From Micromonospora sp. MW-13 (GTDB lineage Bacteria > Actinomycetota > Actinomycetes > Mycobacteriales > Micromonosporaceae), in contig NZ_QKKX01000056.1 in the NCBI RefSeq assembly GCF_003434305.1, positions 1 through 64,000 of the forward strand: a stretch of DNA of 64,000 bases, read 5' to 3'. Below the pieces are notes generated by a model. That model had not been told where the DNA came from. It searched no databases and saw only the letters and a program-made list of their open reading frames with translations. Of this stretch, positions 17,210-27,641 are shown one piece after another. Numbering within the stretch: the first letter of the stretch is position 1; each line of letters begins with the position of its first letter. The translations under genes were made by a program, and so were the position numbers.

Positions 17210-18635
17210 TGAGGTAGCCCTCCAGCCCGTGCCGGCCGCCCTCGCGACCGTAGCCCGACTCCTTGTACCCGCCGAACGGTGAGGTGGGGTCGAACTTGTT
17301 GAACGTGTTGGCCCACACCACCCCGGCGCGCAGCCGGTCGGCCAACCACAGGATCCGGGAGCCCTTGTCGGTCCAGATCCCGGCCGACAGCCCGTACGGC
17401 GTGTTGTTGGCCTTCTCGACGGCCTCGGCCGGGGTGCGGAAGGTCAGCACGGACAGCACCGGGCCGAAGATCTCCTCCCGGGCGATCCGGTGCGCCTGGG
17501 TGACCCCGGTGAAGATCGTCGGCGCGAACCAGAAGCCGCGCTCGGGCAGCTCGCACGGCGGCGACCAGCGTTCGGCCCCCTCGGCCGAGCCGGCGTCGGA
17601 CAGCTCGCGGATGCGGGCGAGCTGGGCGGCCGAGTTGATCGCCCCGATGTCGGTGTTCTTGTCCAGCGGGTCGCCGACCCGCAGCCGGGCCATCCGCCGC
17701 TTCAGCGACTCCAGCACCTGCTCGGCGACGGACTCCTGGACCAGCAGCCGGGAGCCGGCGCAGCAGACGTGCCCCTGGTTGAAGAAGATGCCGTTGACGA
17801 TCCCCTCGACCGCCTGGTCGACCGGGGCGTCGTCGAAGACGATGTTCGCGGCCTTGCCGCCCAGCTCCAGGGTGAGCTTCTTGCGGGTGCCGGCGACCGA
17901 CCGGGCGATGGCCCGGCCGACCTCGGTGGAGCCGGTGAAGGCAACCTTGTCCACGCCCGGGTGCTCGACCAGCGCCCGGCCGGTGTCGCCCGCGCCGGTG
18001 ACGATGTTGACCACGCCGGCCGGCAGGTCGGCCTGCTGGCAGATCTCGGCGAACAGCAGCGCGGTCAGCGGGGTGGTCTCGGCGGGCTTGAGTACCACCG
18101 TGTTGCCGGCGGCCAACGCCGGGGCGATCTTCCAGGCCAGCATGAGCAGCGGGAAGTTCCAGGGGATGACCTGCGCGGCCACGCCCAGCGGCTGCGGGTC
18201 GGGCCCGAAGCCGGCGTGCGGCAGCTTGTCGGCCCAGCCGGCGTAGTAGAAGAAGTGCGCGGCGACCAGCGGCAGGTCGACGTCCCGGGACTCCTTGATC
18301 GGCTTGCCGTTGTCCAGCGACTCCAGCACGGCCAGCTCGCGGGAGCGCTCCTGGATGATCCGGGCGATCCGGAACAGGTACTTGGCCCGGTCCCGGCCCG
18401 GCATCGGGCCCCACACCTTCTCGTACGCCTTGCGGGCGGCGTGGACCGCGCGGTCCACGTCCTGGCTCCCGGCCTCGGCGACCTCGGCGAGGACCTCCTC
18501 GGAGGCGGGGTTGACCGACTTGAAGCTGCCACCGTCGGTCGGGTCGACGAACTTTCCGTCGACGAAGAGCCCGTACGAGGGCTTGAGGTCCACCACCGAG
18601 CGGGACTCGGGGGCGGGCGCGTATTCGAAGTTCAC
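17202..18635 (-). CDS. NAD(P)-dependent aldehyde dehydrogenase
   Basis: A full-length 477-residue ALDH. The oxyanion region PWNFP, KPAETTP cofactor segment, FTGSTEVG, catalytic base in LELGGK and catalytic Cys in GHVCCAGSR are all present; EIFGPVLSV and the C-terminal FGGYKESGYGREGG complete the family pattern. It lies two bases downstream of deoC, so a reasonable substrate is acetaldehyde released from deoxyribose 5-phosphate; this is inferred from context. Confidence 0.94.
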   Translation of the reverse strand: MNFEYAPAPESRSVVDLKPSYGLFVDGKFVDPTDGGSFKSVNPASEEVLAEVAEAGSQDVDRAVHAARKAYEKVWGPMPGRDRAKYLFRIARIIQERSRELAVLESLDNGKPIKESRDVDLPLVAAHFFYYAGWADKLPHAGFGPDPQPLGVAAQVIPWNFPLLMLAWKIAPALAAGNTVVLKPAETTPLTALLFAEICQQADLPAGVVNIVTGAGDTGRALVEHPGVDKVAFTGSTEVGRAIARSVAGTRKKLTLELGGKAANIVFDDAPVDQAVEGIVNGIFFNQGHVCCAGSRLLVQESVAEQVLESLKRRMARLRVGDPLDKNTDIGAINSAAQLARIRELSDAGSAEGAERWSPPCELPERGFWFAPTIFTGVTQAHRIAREEIFGPVLSVLTFRTPAEAVEKANNTPYGLSAGIWTDKGSRILWLADRLRAGVVWANTFNKFDPTSPFGGYKESGYGREGGRHGLEGYLNV

Positions 18636-18637
18636 GC

Positions 18638-19597
18638 TCAGTCCAGGGTGAAGTAGTCGGGACCGGAGTAGACGCCGGTCGTCAGTTTGGTGCGCTGCAT
18701 GAGCAGGTCGTTGAGCAGGCTGGACGCGCCGAACCGGAACCAGTCCGGGTCGAGCCAGTCCGCGCCGACGGTCTCGTTGACCATCACCAGGTACTTGATC
18801 GCGTCCTTCGTGGTCTTGATCCCGCCGGCCGGCTTCACGCCGACCTGCCGCCCGGTGGCGGCGCGGAAGTCGCGGACCGCCTCCAGCATCACCAGGGTCA
18901 CCGGCAGGGTGGCGGCGACCGGGACCTTGCCGGTGGAGGTCTTGATGAAGTCGCCGCCGGCCAGCATGGCCAGCCAGGAGGCCCGCCGCACGTTGTCGTA
19001 CGTGGCCAGCTCGCCGGTCTCCAGGATCACCTTGAGGTGGGCGTCCCCGCAGGCGGACTTGGTGGCCACGATCTCGTCGTAGACCTCGGAGTACCGCCCG
19101 GCCAGGAACGCGCCCCGGTTGATCACCATGTCGATCTCGTCCGCGCCGGCCGCCACGGCGGCCCGGGTGTCGGCGAGCTTGACCTCCAGCGGCGCCTGCC
19201 CGGACGGGAACGCCGTCGCCACGCTGGCCAGGTGCACGCCGCTGCCGGCCAGCACCTCGGCCACGTGCGGGACCATCGCCGGGTAGACGCAGACCGCGCC
19301 GACGTGCGGGCAGGACGGGTCGGCCGGATCGGGACGCAGCGCCTTGGCCGCGAGCGCCCGGACCTTGCCGGGGGTGTCCGCCCCCTCCAGGGTGGTCAGG
19401 TCGACCATCCGGATGGCCAGGTCGATCGCCTGCGCCTTGGCCGTGGTCTTGATGGAGCGGGTGCCGAGCTGTGCCGCCCGCTGCTCCGCGCCCACCTGGT
19501 CCACGCCGGGCAGGCCGTGCAGGAAGGTCCGCAGAGCGGTCTCGGATCGCCCCAGCTCGGAAAGGTCCGACCGGGCCGACGTCGCTGTCGCCGTCAT
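18638..19597 (-). CDS. deoC: Deoxyribose-phosphate aldolase
   Basis: A 319-residue class I aldolase cleaving 2-deoxyribose 5-phosphate to glyceraldehyde 3-phosphate and acetaldehyde. The Schiff-base Lys lies in DFIKTSTGK, preceded by VILETGEL; the proton-relay Lys is in VGVKPAGGIKT. It is longer than the short bacterial forms by an N-terminal extension. ATG at 19597 is chosen because a -10 box TAGAAT (minus strand; 19605-19610) sits 7 bases upstream, which would place the alternative ATG at 19615 before the transcript start. First gene of the deoC-ALDH-ALDH operon. Confidence 0.94.
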   Translation of the reverse strand: MTATATSARSDLSELGRSETALRTFLHGLPGVDQVGAEQRAAQLGTRSIKTTAKAQAIDLAIRMVDLTTLEGADTPGKVRALAAKALRPDPADPSCPHVGAVCVYPAMVPHVAEVLAGSGVHLASVATAFPSGQAPLEVKLADTRAAVAAGADEIDMVINRGAFLAGRYSEVYDEIVATKSACGDAHLKVILETGELATYDNVRRASWLAMLAGGDFIKTSTGKVPVAATLPVTLVMLEAVRDFRAATGRQVGVKPAGGIKTTKDAIKYLVMVNETVGADWLDPDWFRFGASSLLNDLLMQRTKLTTGVYSGPDYFTLD

Positions 19598-19764
19598 GCC
19601 GGGAATTCTACGCATCCACTCATGTTGTGATCCTGGTCACGGGTGGCCGTCGCGGGCGGCGCCGCGCCGCCGCAGCGTCGTCGGGGTGCCGCCGGGGTGA
19701 GCGGGGTCGCTGCCGCGCCCGCAACCGCGCTGCGGGAGCCGACCGTTCGGTAGGTTGAGCGATC

Positions 19765-20397
19765 GTGGACGTACACGTCATTGACCACCCGCTCGCCCAG
19801 TCGCGGCTGACCGCCATGCGGGACGCGCGCACCGACTCCTCCTCGTTCCGGGCCGCGCTGCACGAGCTCACCACCATGCTCGTGTACGAGGCCGCGCGCT
19901 CCTTCCCCGTCGAGAAGTACCCCGTACAGACCCCGGTGACGGGCACCGAGGGCACCCGGCTGGCCAACCCGCCGTTGCTGGTGCCGGTGCTGCGGGCCGG
20001 CCTGGGCATGGCCGACGCCGCGCTCGGCCTGCTGCCGGAGTCCTCGATGGGCTTCGTCGGCCTGGCCCGCGACGAGGAGACGTACGAGCCGCGGGCGTAC
20101 ATGGAGTCGCTGCCCCGCGACCTGGCCGGCCTGCCGGTGCTCGTCCTGGACCCGATGCTGGCCACCGGCGGATCCCTCGAACACTGCTGCCGGCTGCTCG
20201 CCGACCGGGGCTGCACCGACATCACCGTGCTCTGCGTGCTGGCCGCGCCGGTCGGCATCCGGCGGCTGGAGCAGTCCGGCCTGCCGCTGCGGCTGGTCAC
20301 CGCCTCCATCGACGAGGGCCTCAACGACAAGATGTTCATCGTCCCGGGCCTCGGCGACGCCGGCGACCGCCAGTTCGGCGGCATGCCCCGCTTCTGA
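19765..20397 (+). CDS. upp: Uracil phosphoribosyltransferase
   Basis: A 210-residue enzyme making UMP from uracil and PRPP. The PRPP-binding motif VLDPMLATGGS and the uracil-site C-terminus GDAGDRQFGG are intact, and the length is typical. The GTG start lies 8 bases after TAGGTT (19751-19756), suggesting a leaderless message. It is divergent from deoC, consistent with a small nucleoside-salvage locus. A hairpin follows the stop. Confidence 0.96.
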   Translation: MDVHVIDHPLAQSRLTAMRDARTDSSSFRAALHELTTMLVYEAARSFPVEKYPVQTPVTGTEGTRLANPPLLVPVLRAGLGMADAALGLLPESSMGFVGLARDEETYEPRAYMESLPRDLAGLPVLVLDPMLATGGSLEHCCRLLADRGCTDITVLCVLAAPVGIRRLEQSGLPLRLVTASIDEGLNDKMFIVPGLGDAGDRQFGGMPRF

Positions 20398-20406
20398 CGG
20401 TCGCCC

Positions 20407-20431
20407 GGCCCGCCGGTGCCCCCGGCGGGCC
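20407..20431 (+). terminator. Terminator hairpin after upp
   Basis: GGCCCGCCGG (20407-20416) pairs perfectly with CCGGCGGGCC (20422-20431) across a 5-base loop, 9 bases beyond the upp stop. Confidence 0.7.
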
Positions 20432-20557
20432 GCTGCCGTTCGACAGCGGCGGGGGAAGGAGCCTCTTCCCGCCTTCAGGCATCGACCGGAGGCAGCCCCA
20501 ACGCCGTTGGCGAGTTGGGTGCGCGCCGGGTGCGCGCAGGCGCTACCGTCTCGGGCC

Positions 20558-21235
20558 ATGACTGGTGTTGCGCTTGCCGAAGAGCTGCTGCTCCTCGCCT
20601 ACGACGACGAATCCGGCAAGGCGACGATGCCGCGGATCAGCCTCGACCTGGGAATGGCCGCCGCGGTCCTGATCGAACTGGCCCTGGCCGGCCGGATCGC
20701 TTACGCCGACGGGAACCTGACGGTCACCGACCCCACCCCGACGGGTGAGTCGACCCTCGACGAGGTGCTCGCCCGGGTCGCCGCCGACACCCCGCACACC
20801 CCCTCCTCCTGGGTCCAGCGGCTGCGTCACGGCCTGCGCGACCGGATCCTCGGCGACCTGGTCGGCCGGGGCGTGGTGCGTGACGTCGACGAGACCGAGC
20901 TGGGCTTCATCCACGTGCACCGCTACCCGACGACGGACGCCTCGGTGGAGCAGGACATCCGGCGTCGGCTCGCCGAGGCGCTGGCCGGCGGGCACCTTCC
21001 CGACGAGCGGACCGCCGCGCTGGCCACCCTGGTCGCGGTGCTCCGGATGGAGCCGGCGCTCGGCCTGACCGGCGACGCCGCCCGGGACGCCCGGGTGCGG
21101 CTGGAGGAGATCGCCGGCGGCGCCGGCTTCTCCGGCACCGTCGGCCTGGACGACTCAGTCGTCCGCCCCTCGGTAGCCCTGGTCGTCACCGCCCTGGGCA
21201 CCGCGGTAGACGCCGCCCTAGGCAAACGCCCCTAA
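20558..21235 (+). CDS. GPP34 (Golgi phosphoprotein 3) family protein
   Basis: A 225-residue protein of the GPP34/GOLPH3 family: LAEELLLLAYDDESGKATMP at the start, then LDLGMAAAVLIELALAGRIAY. Eukaryotic members bind phosphoinositides; actinobacterial members are abundant but of unknown function, often peripheral membrane proteins. The ATG at 20558 lies 8 bases after TACCGT (20544-20549), so the start is taken as leaderless. It converges on the phosphosugar mutase across a long inverted repeat. Confidence 0.9.
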   Translation: MTGVALAEELLLLAYDDESGKATMPRISLDLGMAAAVLIELALAGRIAYADGNLTVTDPTPTGESTLDEVLARVAADTPHTPSSWVQRLRHGLRDRILGDLVGRGVVRDVDETELGFIHVHRYPTTDASVEQDIRRRLAEALAGGHLPDERTAALATLVAVLRMEPALGLTGDAARDARVRLEEIAGGAGFSGTVGLDDSVVRPSVALVVTALGTAVDAALGKRP

Positions 21236-21265
21236 CCCTCCCCCCGCCCCCGGGTGTGCACGCGG

Positions 21266-21321
21266 TGATCAAGAAGTTTGCGTCGGCGACGGCAGGATTC
21301 CCGACGCAAACTTCTTGATCA
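21266..21321. terminator. 21-bp perfect inverted repeat, bidirectional terminator or repeat element
   Basis: The arms 21266-21286 and 21301-21321 are perfect complements over 21 bp with a 14-base loop; the core is GATCAAGAAGTTTGCGTCGG. It lies between two converging genes (stops at 21235 and 21356). Its stem is notably AT-richer than the surrounding DNA, unlike the GC-rich terminators elsewhere in the window. Confidence 0.8.
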
Positions 21322-21355
21322 ACTCGGCTGGCGGTGGGTGGGGTGGGGCTGGGGG

Positions 21356-23023
21356 TTAGAGGTTCAGGGTAGTGGCGATTTCGGTGCGGAGGGCGGCGAT
21401 GGCCGTGGTCGCGCGGGCGCGGGCCGCTGGCACGTCGCCGTTCGCGACCGGCTCCACCACCTCCAGGTACGCCTTGAGCTTCGGCTCGGTGCCCGACGGG
21501 CGGATCACCACCCGGGCCGCGTCGGTGCGCAGGATGACCACGTCCGCCTCGGGCAGCAGGTCCCGCGCCTCGGTGACCGGGTGCCCGAGCAGCGCGGTCG
21601 GGGTGGCCGCCCGGACCCGGGCCATCGCGTCGGCGATCACCCGCAGGTCGTCCACCCGGACGGAGAGCTGGTCGGTGTGGTGCACGCCGAACTCGGCGGC
21701 CAGCTCGTCCAGCCGGTCGGTCAGCGTGCGCCCCTCCGCCTTGAGGCCGGCGGCCAGCTCGGCGACGGTCAGCGCGGCGGTGATGCCGTCCTTGTCGCGT
21801 ACGTGCTCCGGGGCGACGCAGTAGCCCAGCGCCTCCTCGTAGCCGAACACCAGCGGCGCGGACCCGCCGCCGGCCCGGACGATCCACTTGAACCCGGTCA
21901 GCGTCTCGTCGTACGGCAGGCCACGGGCGGCGCACATGGCCCGCAGCAGGGACGACGACACGATCGTGGTGGCGTACAGGCCCCGTACGCCCCGGCGCAT
22001 CAGGTGGTCGGCGAGCAGGACGCCCACCTCGTCGCCGCGCAGCATCCGCCAGCCCGTCCTCGCGTCGCGGACGGCCACCGCGCAGCGGTCCGCGTCCGGG
22101 TCGTTGGCGATCGCCAGGTCCGCGCCGGTGCGCTCGGCGAGTTCGACGAGGCGATCCACCGCCCCCGGCTCCTCCGGGTTGGGAAAGCTCACGGTCGGGA
22201 AGTCCGGGTCGGGCTCCGCCTGGTCGGGCACCACGCCGGGAACGCCGAACCCGGCGCGGGCGAAGGCGGCGGTCAGCACCGCCGCACCCACCCCGTGCAG
22301 CGGCGTGTACGCCACCTTCAGGTCCCGCGACCCGGCCGGGTCGACCACGGCGGCGGCCCGCTCCACGTACGAGGCGACCAGGTCGTCGCCGAGCACCTGG
22401 CCGGCCGGGCCGAGCGGCACCCGGGCGAGCGGGCCGACCGCCCGGATGGCCGCCTCGATCCCGGCGTCGGCGGGCGGCACGATCTGCGCCCCCGCGCCCA
22501 GCTCGCCGCCGAGCCCGGCACCCAGGTACACCTTGTAGCCGTTGTCCTGCGGGGGATTGTGGCTGGCGGTGACCATCACCCCGGCCGCCCCGTCGAGCTG
22601 CCGCACCGCGTACGCCAGCACCGGGGTGGGCAGTGGGCGGGGCAGCAGCAGCGCCGGCCGGCCCGCGCCGGTGGCGACCTGGGCGGTGCGCTCGGCGAAC
22701 TCCCGGGAACCGTGCCGCGCGTCGTACCCGATCACCAGCGGGCCGGTCGCGCCCTGGGCCGCGAGCCAGCCGACCAGCCCGGCGGCGGCCTGGGTGACCA
22801 CCGCGAGGTTCATCCCGTTCGGGCCGGCCCGCAGCGGTCCCCGCAGCCCGGCGGTGCCGAAGGTCAGCGGCCCGGCGAACCGGTCGGCCAGGTCGGGCGC
22901 GCTCGCCGGCAGCCGGTCGAGCACGGCCCGCAGCTCCTCGCGGGTGGCCGGGTCGGGGTCGTCGTCGAGCCACCGCCGGGCCCGGTCGCGAATGTCGTCA
23001 AGGTCAATGGGTTCCGCCGCCAT
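21356..23023 (-). CDS. Phosphoglucomutase/phosphomannomutase
   Basis: A 555-residue alpha-D-phosphohexomutase. The catalytic phosphoserine loop is TASHNPP, the metal-binding loop DPDADR, the sugar-binding loop GFKWIV..GYEEALGYC and the phosphate-binding loop RPSGTEPK; GTAGLRG is at the N-terminus. This longer form is the PgmB2/ManB type that interconverts hexose 1- and 6-phosphates (glucose or possibly pentose phosphate). ATG at 23023 is preferred to the one at 23050. Monocistronic by context. Confidence 0.94.
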   Translation of the reverse strand: MAAEPIDLDDIRDRARRWLDDDPDPATREELRAVLDRLPASAPDLADRFAGPLTFGTAGLRGPLRAGPNGMNLAVVTQAAAGLVGWLAAQGATGPLVIGYDARHGSREFAERTAQVATGAGRPALLLPRPLPTPVLAYAVRQLDGAAGVMVTASHNPPQDNGYKVYLGAGLGGELGAGAQIVPPADAGIEAAIRAVGPLARVPLGPAGQVLGDDLVASYVERAAAVVDPAGSRDLKVAYTPLHGVGAAVLTAAFARAGFGVPGVVPDQAEPDPDFPTVSFPNPEEPGAVDRLVELAERTGADLAIANDPDADRCAVAVRDARTGWRMLRGDEVGVLLADHLMRRGVRGLYATTIVSSSLLRAMCAARGLPYDETLTGFKWIVRAGGGSAPLVFGYEEALGYCVAPEHVRDKDGITAALTVAELAAGLKAEGRTLTDRLDELAAEFGVHHTDQLSVRVDDLRVIADAMARVRAATPTALLGHPVTEARDLLPEADVVILRTDAARVVIRPSGTEPKLKAYLEVVEPVANGDVPAARARATTAIAALRTEIATTLNL

Positions 23024-23070
23024 GCCTCTTGATAGCAGGCGGCGGATCACCGCGTCCCGTCGGCCTCGCC

Positions 23071-23092
23071 GGGTCGTCGGCCCCGACGACCC
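23071..23092 (-). terminator. Hairpin directly after the kinase stop codon
   Basis: GGGTCGTC (23071-23078) and GACGACCC (23085-23092) are complementary around a 6-base loop, abutting the stop of the kinase gene that ends at 23093. Confidence 0.55.
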
Positions 23093-25255
23093 TCAGCCCG
23101 TCCCGCCGAGCTTGAACGACTCCACCATCTGGTCGAAGATCGGCTTGCTCTCGGCGAACCGGGCGTCGGTGGAGGAGAGGTAGAACGAGTAGACCTTGCC
23201 CTCGTGCACCACCCCGCGCCACACGCCGTGCCGCATGCCGTCGCCCTCGCCGCAGGTGTACTCGAACTCGGCCGCCGCCTGGCCGTCCAGCTTCTGCTCG
23301 GTCATCGACACCTGGTTGTACGGCTTCGGGCAGGAGGTGGACCTGTTCCGCAGGCCCTTCTCGGCGACCTCGGCCCAGCGCATCGACGATGTGCCGCCCC
23401 AGTCCTCGGAGAGGATGCGCACCTTGCGGCCGCTGTCCTCCGGGTCGACGAAGTCGACCCACACGCCGGAGCTGTTGCGCTCCCAGCCCTTGGGCACCTG
23501 CACCGTGACCCCCCGGGCCGACTGCTCCTGCATCTCCACCGGCCTCGCGGCGGGGGCGGTGGGCTGCGCCGAGGGGGTGGTCGGCTGGTCCGGGTCGCCG
23601 CCGCCGAACAGGACGATCGCGCCGACCAGCAGCAGCACGACGAGGGCGCCGGCCGCCGCGAGCTGCACCTTGCGGGGCCAGCCCTGGACGGTGGCGACGA
23701 GCCGGCCGGCCCCGCCGGTCACACCGCCGCCGGCCGGGGCGGGCGCGGTGGCCGGGGTGGCCCACGGCTGGCCGGTGCCGGGCACCGACCACTGGCCGCC
23801 GCCGTACGTCCCGCCCATCCGCTGGGTCGCCTCGGGCGGGGCGCCGAAGCCGGGCACCGCCTGGGTGGCGTCGGGCTGGCCGACCCGCTGGGCGGCGTCC
23901 GCCCCGACGCCGAACGGGACCCGCTGGGTGGCGTCCGGCCGGGGCCCGAACGGGACCTGCTGGGTGGCGTCGGGCGACGGGCCGTACGTCACCCGCTGGG
24001 TGGCCTCCGGCGCGGCGCCCGCGTCGACCCGCTGGGTGGCCTCCGACGAACCGCCGTACGTCCGGCCGGCCGGGGGCGTCGGCGTCGGCGCGGGCATCGC
24101 CCCGGTGGGGGTGTGCAGCGGACCGGCGAGCGCGTCGGCGCTGGTGTCGTCGAGCGCGGCGGCACTCGCGGCGGCGGCGGTCTTGCCCGCCTTCTCGCCC
24201 CGGCGCAGCTTGGCCAGCCGGTCGGTGAGCGACTCGCCGGCGGCGAGCATCGCCCGACCGCCGATCTGCCCGCTCGGCTTCGGCTCGGGGGCGGGCGGCG
24301 GCGGTACGACGACCGGGCGCTGCTGCACCGGCACCACCGCGTACGGGTCGGTGACCGAGTTGACGGCGGTGGCGTTGCTGGTCAACGGGCCGGCCAGTAG
24401 CTCGCGCAGCATCGCCCGGGAGGTGTGCACGTCGAGCCGGCGGGCCGGGTCCTTCTCCAGCAGGCCCATCAGCACCCGGGTCAGCGGGCCGCTGCGCTGC
24501 GGGGCGGCGGGCGGGTCCTCGACCACGGCGTGCATGGTCTCGATCGGGTCGCCCTTGTCGAAGGGGGGCCGCCCCTCGACCGCCGTGTACAGCGTCACGC
24601 CGAGGGAGAACAGGTCGCTGGGCGGGCCGAACTCCTGGCCCATCGCCCGTTCGGGGGAGATGAAGTGCGGCGAGCCGAGCACCATCCCGGGGGTGGTGAG
24701 CTGCACGTCGGTGGGGAGCTTGGCCACCCCGAAGTCGGTCAGCACGCACCGGCCGTCGGTGCAGATCAGCACGTTGGCCGGCTTCACGTCGCGGTGCAGC
24801 ACCCCGATCGCGTGCGCCACCTCCAGCGCGCCGAGCAGGGCGATACCGATCTTGGCGACCGCGCGGGGCGCGACCGGCCCGTCCTCGATCACCATGTCGG
24901 CCAGGCTGCGGGCGTCCAGCAGCTCCATCACGATCCAGGGGCGGCCACCCTCGGTGACCACGTCGTACACCTGGACCACGGCCGGGTGCTGGATGGCCGC
25001 GGCGGCGCGGGCCTCGCGCAGCGTCCGCTCGTACATCGCGTCGCGGTCGGTGGGGGCGAGGCCCGGCGGAAGGACGACCTCCTTCACCGCCACGTCGCGC
25101 CGCAACAGGGTGTCTGTGGCACGCCAGACCGTGCCCATGCCGCCGTTGCCCACCGCGGACCGGAGCGAGTAGCGACCACCGATGGTGGTGCCGGGCGCCG
25201 CGCGTCCGTGGGGTGGACTGACTGGTCCGCCGCTCCACGTCGGGATCTGAGTCAC
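23093..25255 (-). CDS. PknB-like membrane serine/threonine kinase with Thr-repeat linker
   Basis: A 720-residue kinase: catalytic domain about residues 25-290 with VGNGGMG glycine loop, VAVKEV Lys, HRDVKPAN, TDFGVAK and SPERA. The juxtamembrane linker (about 300-530) carries seven [ED]A[TA]Q repeats followed by R/Q/A and V/M, six with Thr. One membrane helix lies near 531-551, followed by an extracellular ~160-residue domain starting VTVQVPKGWERN, not PASTA. The outer domain resembles that of the kinase at 56108. GTG start. It likely senses an external signal and phosphorylates cytoplasmic targets; the ligand is unknown. Confidence 0.92.
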   Translation of the reverse strand: MTQIPTWSGGPVSPPHGRAAPGTTIGGRYSLRSAVGNGGMGTVWRATDTLLRRDVAVKEVVLPPGLAPTDRDAMYERTLREARAAAAIQHPAVVQVYDVVTEGGRPWIVMELLDARSLADMVIEDGPVAPRAVAKIGIALLGALEVAHAIGVLHRDVKPANVLICTDGRCVLTDFGVAKLPTDVQLTTPGMVLGSPHFISPERAMGQEFGPPSDLFSLGVTLYTAVEGRPPFDKGDPIETMHAVVEDPPAAPQRSGPLTRVLMGLLEKDPARRLDVHTSRAMLRELLAGPLTSNATAVNSVTDPYAVVPVQQRPVVVPPPPAPEPKPSGQIGGRAMLAAGESLTDRLAKLRRGEKAGKTAAAASAAALDDTSADALAGPLHTPTGAMPAPTPTPPAGRTYGGSSEATQRVDAGAAPEATQRVTYGPSPDATQQVPFGPRPDATQRVPFGVGADAAQRVGQPDATQAVPGFGAPPEATQRMGGTYGGGQWSVPGTGQPWATPATAPAPAGGGVTGGAGRLVATVQGWPRKVQLAAAGALVVLLLVGAIVLFGGGDPDQPTTPSAQPTAPAARPVEMQEQSARGVTVQVPKGWERNSSGVWVDFVDPEDSGRKVRILSEDWGGTSSMRWAEVAEKGLRNRSTSCPKPYNQVSMTEQKLDGQAAAEFEYTCGEGDGMRHGVWRGVVHEGKVYSFYLSSTDARFAESKPIFDQMVESFKLGGTG

Positions 25256-25464
25256 AGAAAAGCCACCGGGGGAAATCGAGGGGGCTGGGACACAACCCCC
25301 CTATCTTGCGGGTTCCGACGCCCGATGCGAAACCCGACGCGACGGACGTTTACCGAACTCGACAGTACGTGCCCGGTTGTTCACCCTGCGGTCGCCGGAA
25401 GTCGGGGGTCGGCTGTGCGCAATCCCTCACCCGTCGATGCGCCGGCGCGTCCTACCATCCGGGG

Positions 25465-27048
<1,584 letters not shown>

Positions 27049-27065
27049 CCACCCCTACCGGCTGC

Positions 27066-27107
27066 CCCGCGACCCCGCTTCCCGCCCCGCGGAAGCGGGG
27101 TCGCGGG
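27066..27107 (+). terminator. Terminator of the acyl-CoA mutase gene
   Basis: A perfect 17-bp inverted repeat (27066-27082 with 27091-27107; left arm starts CCCGCGACCC) and an 8-base loop, 17 bases after the mutase stop. Confidence 0.85.
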
Positions 27108-27637
27108 CCGTCGCACCCGGGTCTACTGTCGGCGGGTGGCGCCCCGGGCCCGCCGGGTTCGGCCGGCCCCGGGCAGTCGCGGCGCCGGATCCGGCGCGGC
27201 CCGGCACGTGTGTGCACCCCGGGGCGTTGGGTAACCCGTCCGGGTGAACGGGACGGACAGCGTGTGCGCGCGCGTCCCGTCCCGTCGTGTCACCGTCTGG
27301 AGACGCCCGGCCGCCCGGGTGCGGTCGGCTAATTGTCCGAGCGGCGGTTGACCGAAGCGACCAATGCGACAATTCGGGAAACGACGGCCCCGGATCGAGG
27401 GTGATTTCGCGACCGCCGACTCGGTTACGGGTTGTAGGAGGTGTGGGGCAGATGACGGCGTTCAACCGCGATCTACCTGCTGTCCCGCAGATTGTCGAGC
27501 CCTTCCACCAGGGCTTTCGTGACGCTGCGCCATCCGACCGCTACGGGAATGAAGTTGCACAGCGTCACCATCGGAGGTCTAGGCTGTCTGCTGTCATCCC
27601 CGATGATCCATCCATTTCTAGTGATCGAGATTTCGCC
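27108..27637 (+). promoter_or_regulatory. Long leader region of the amidohydrolase gene
   Basis: This gene-free stretch has lower GC than its surroundings. It contains a strong ribosome binding site AGGAGGTG (27436-27443) 8 bases before an in-frame ATG at 27452, a near-consensus promoter TTGCAC (27555-27560) and TAGGCT (27580-27585) with a 19-base spacer, and the 12-codon open frame at 27603. AATTGTC and GACAATT near 27330-27375 form an inverted repeat. Confidence 0.45.
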
Positions 27638-27641
27638 GTGA
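27603..27641 (+). CDS. Upstream small ORF coupled to the amidohydrolase
   Basis: ATG at 27603 opens a 12-residue frame MIHPFLVIEISP. Its TGA stop (27639-27641) overlaps the GTG start of the amidohydrolase (27638) in a GTGA junction, the arrangement used for translational coupling in this window (compare cydB/cydD). No Shine-Dalgarno precedes it. It could be a regulatory leader peptide or coincidence. Confidence 0.3.
   Translation: MIHPFLVIEISP

Noticed and set aside
25256..25464. Cobalamin riboswitch for the B12-dependent mutase
   Set aside because: The start appears leaderless (TACCAT six bases before the ATG), leaving no room for a 5' riboswitch, and no B12-box was seen.
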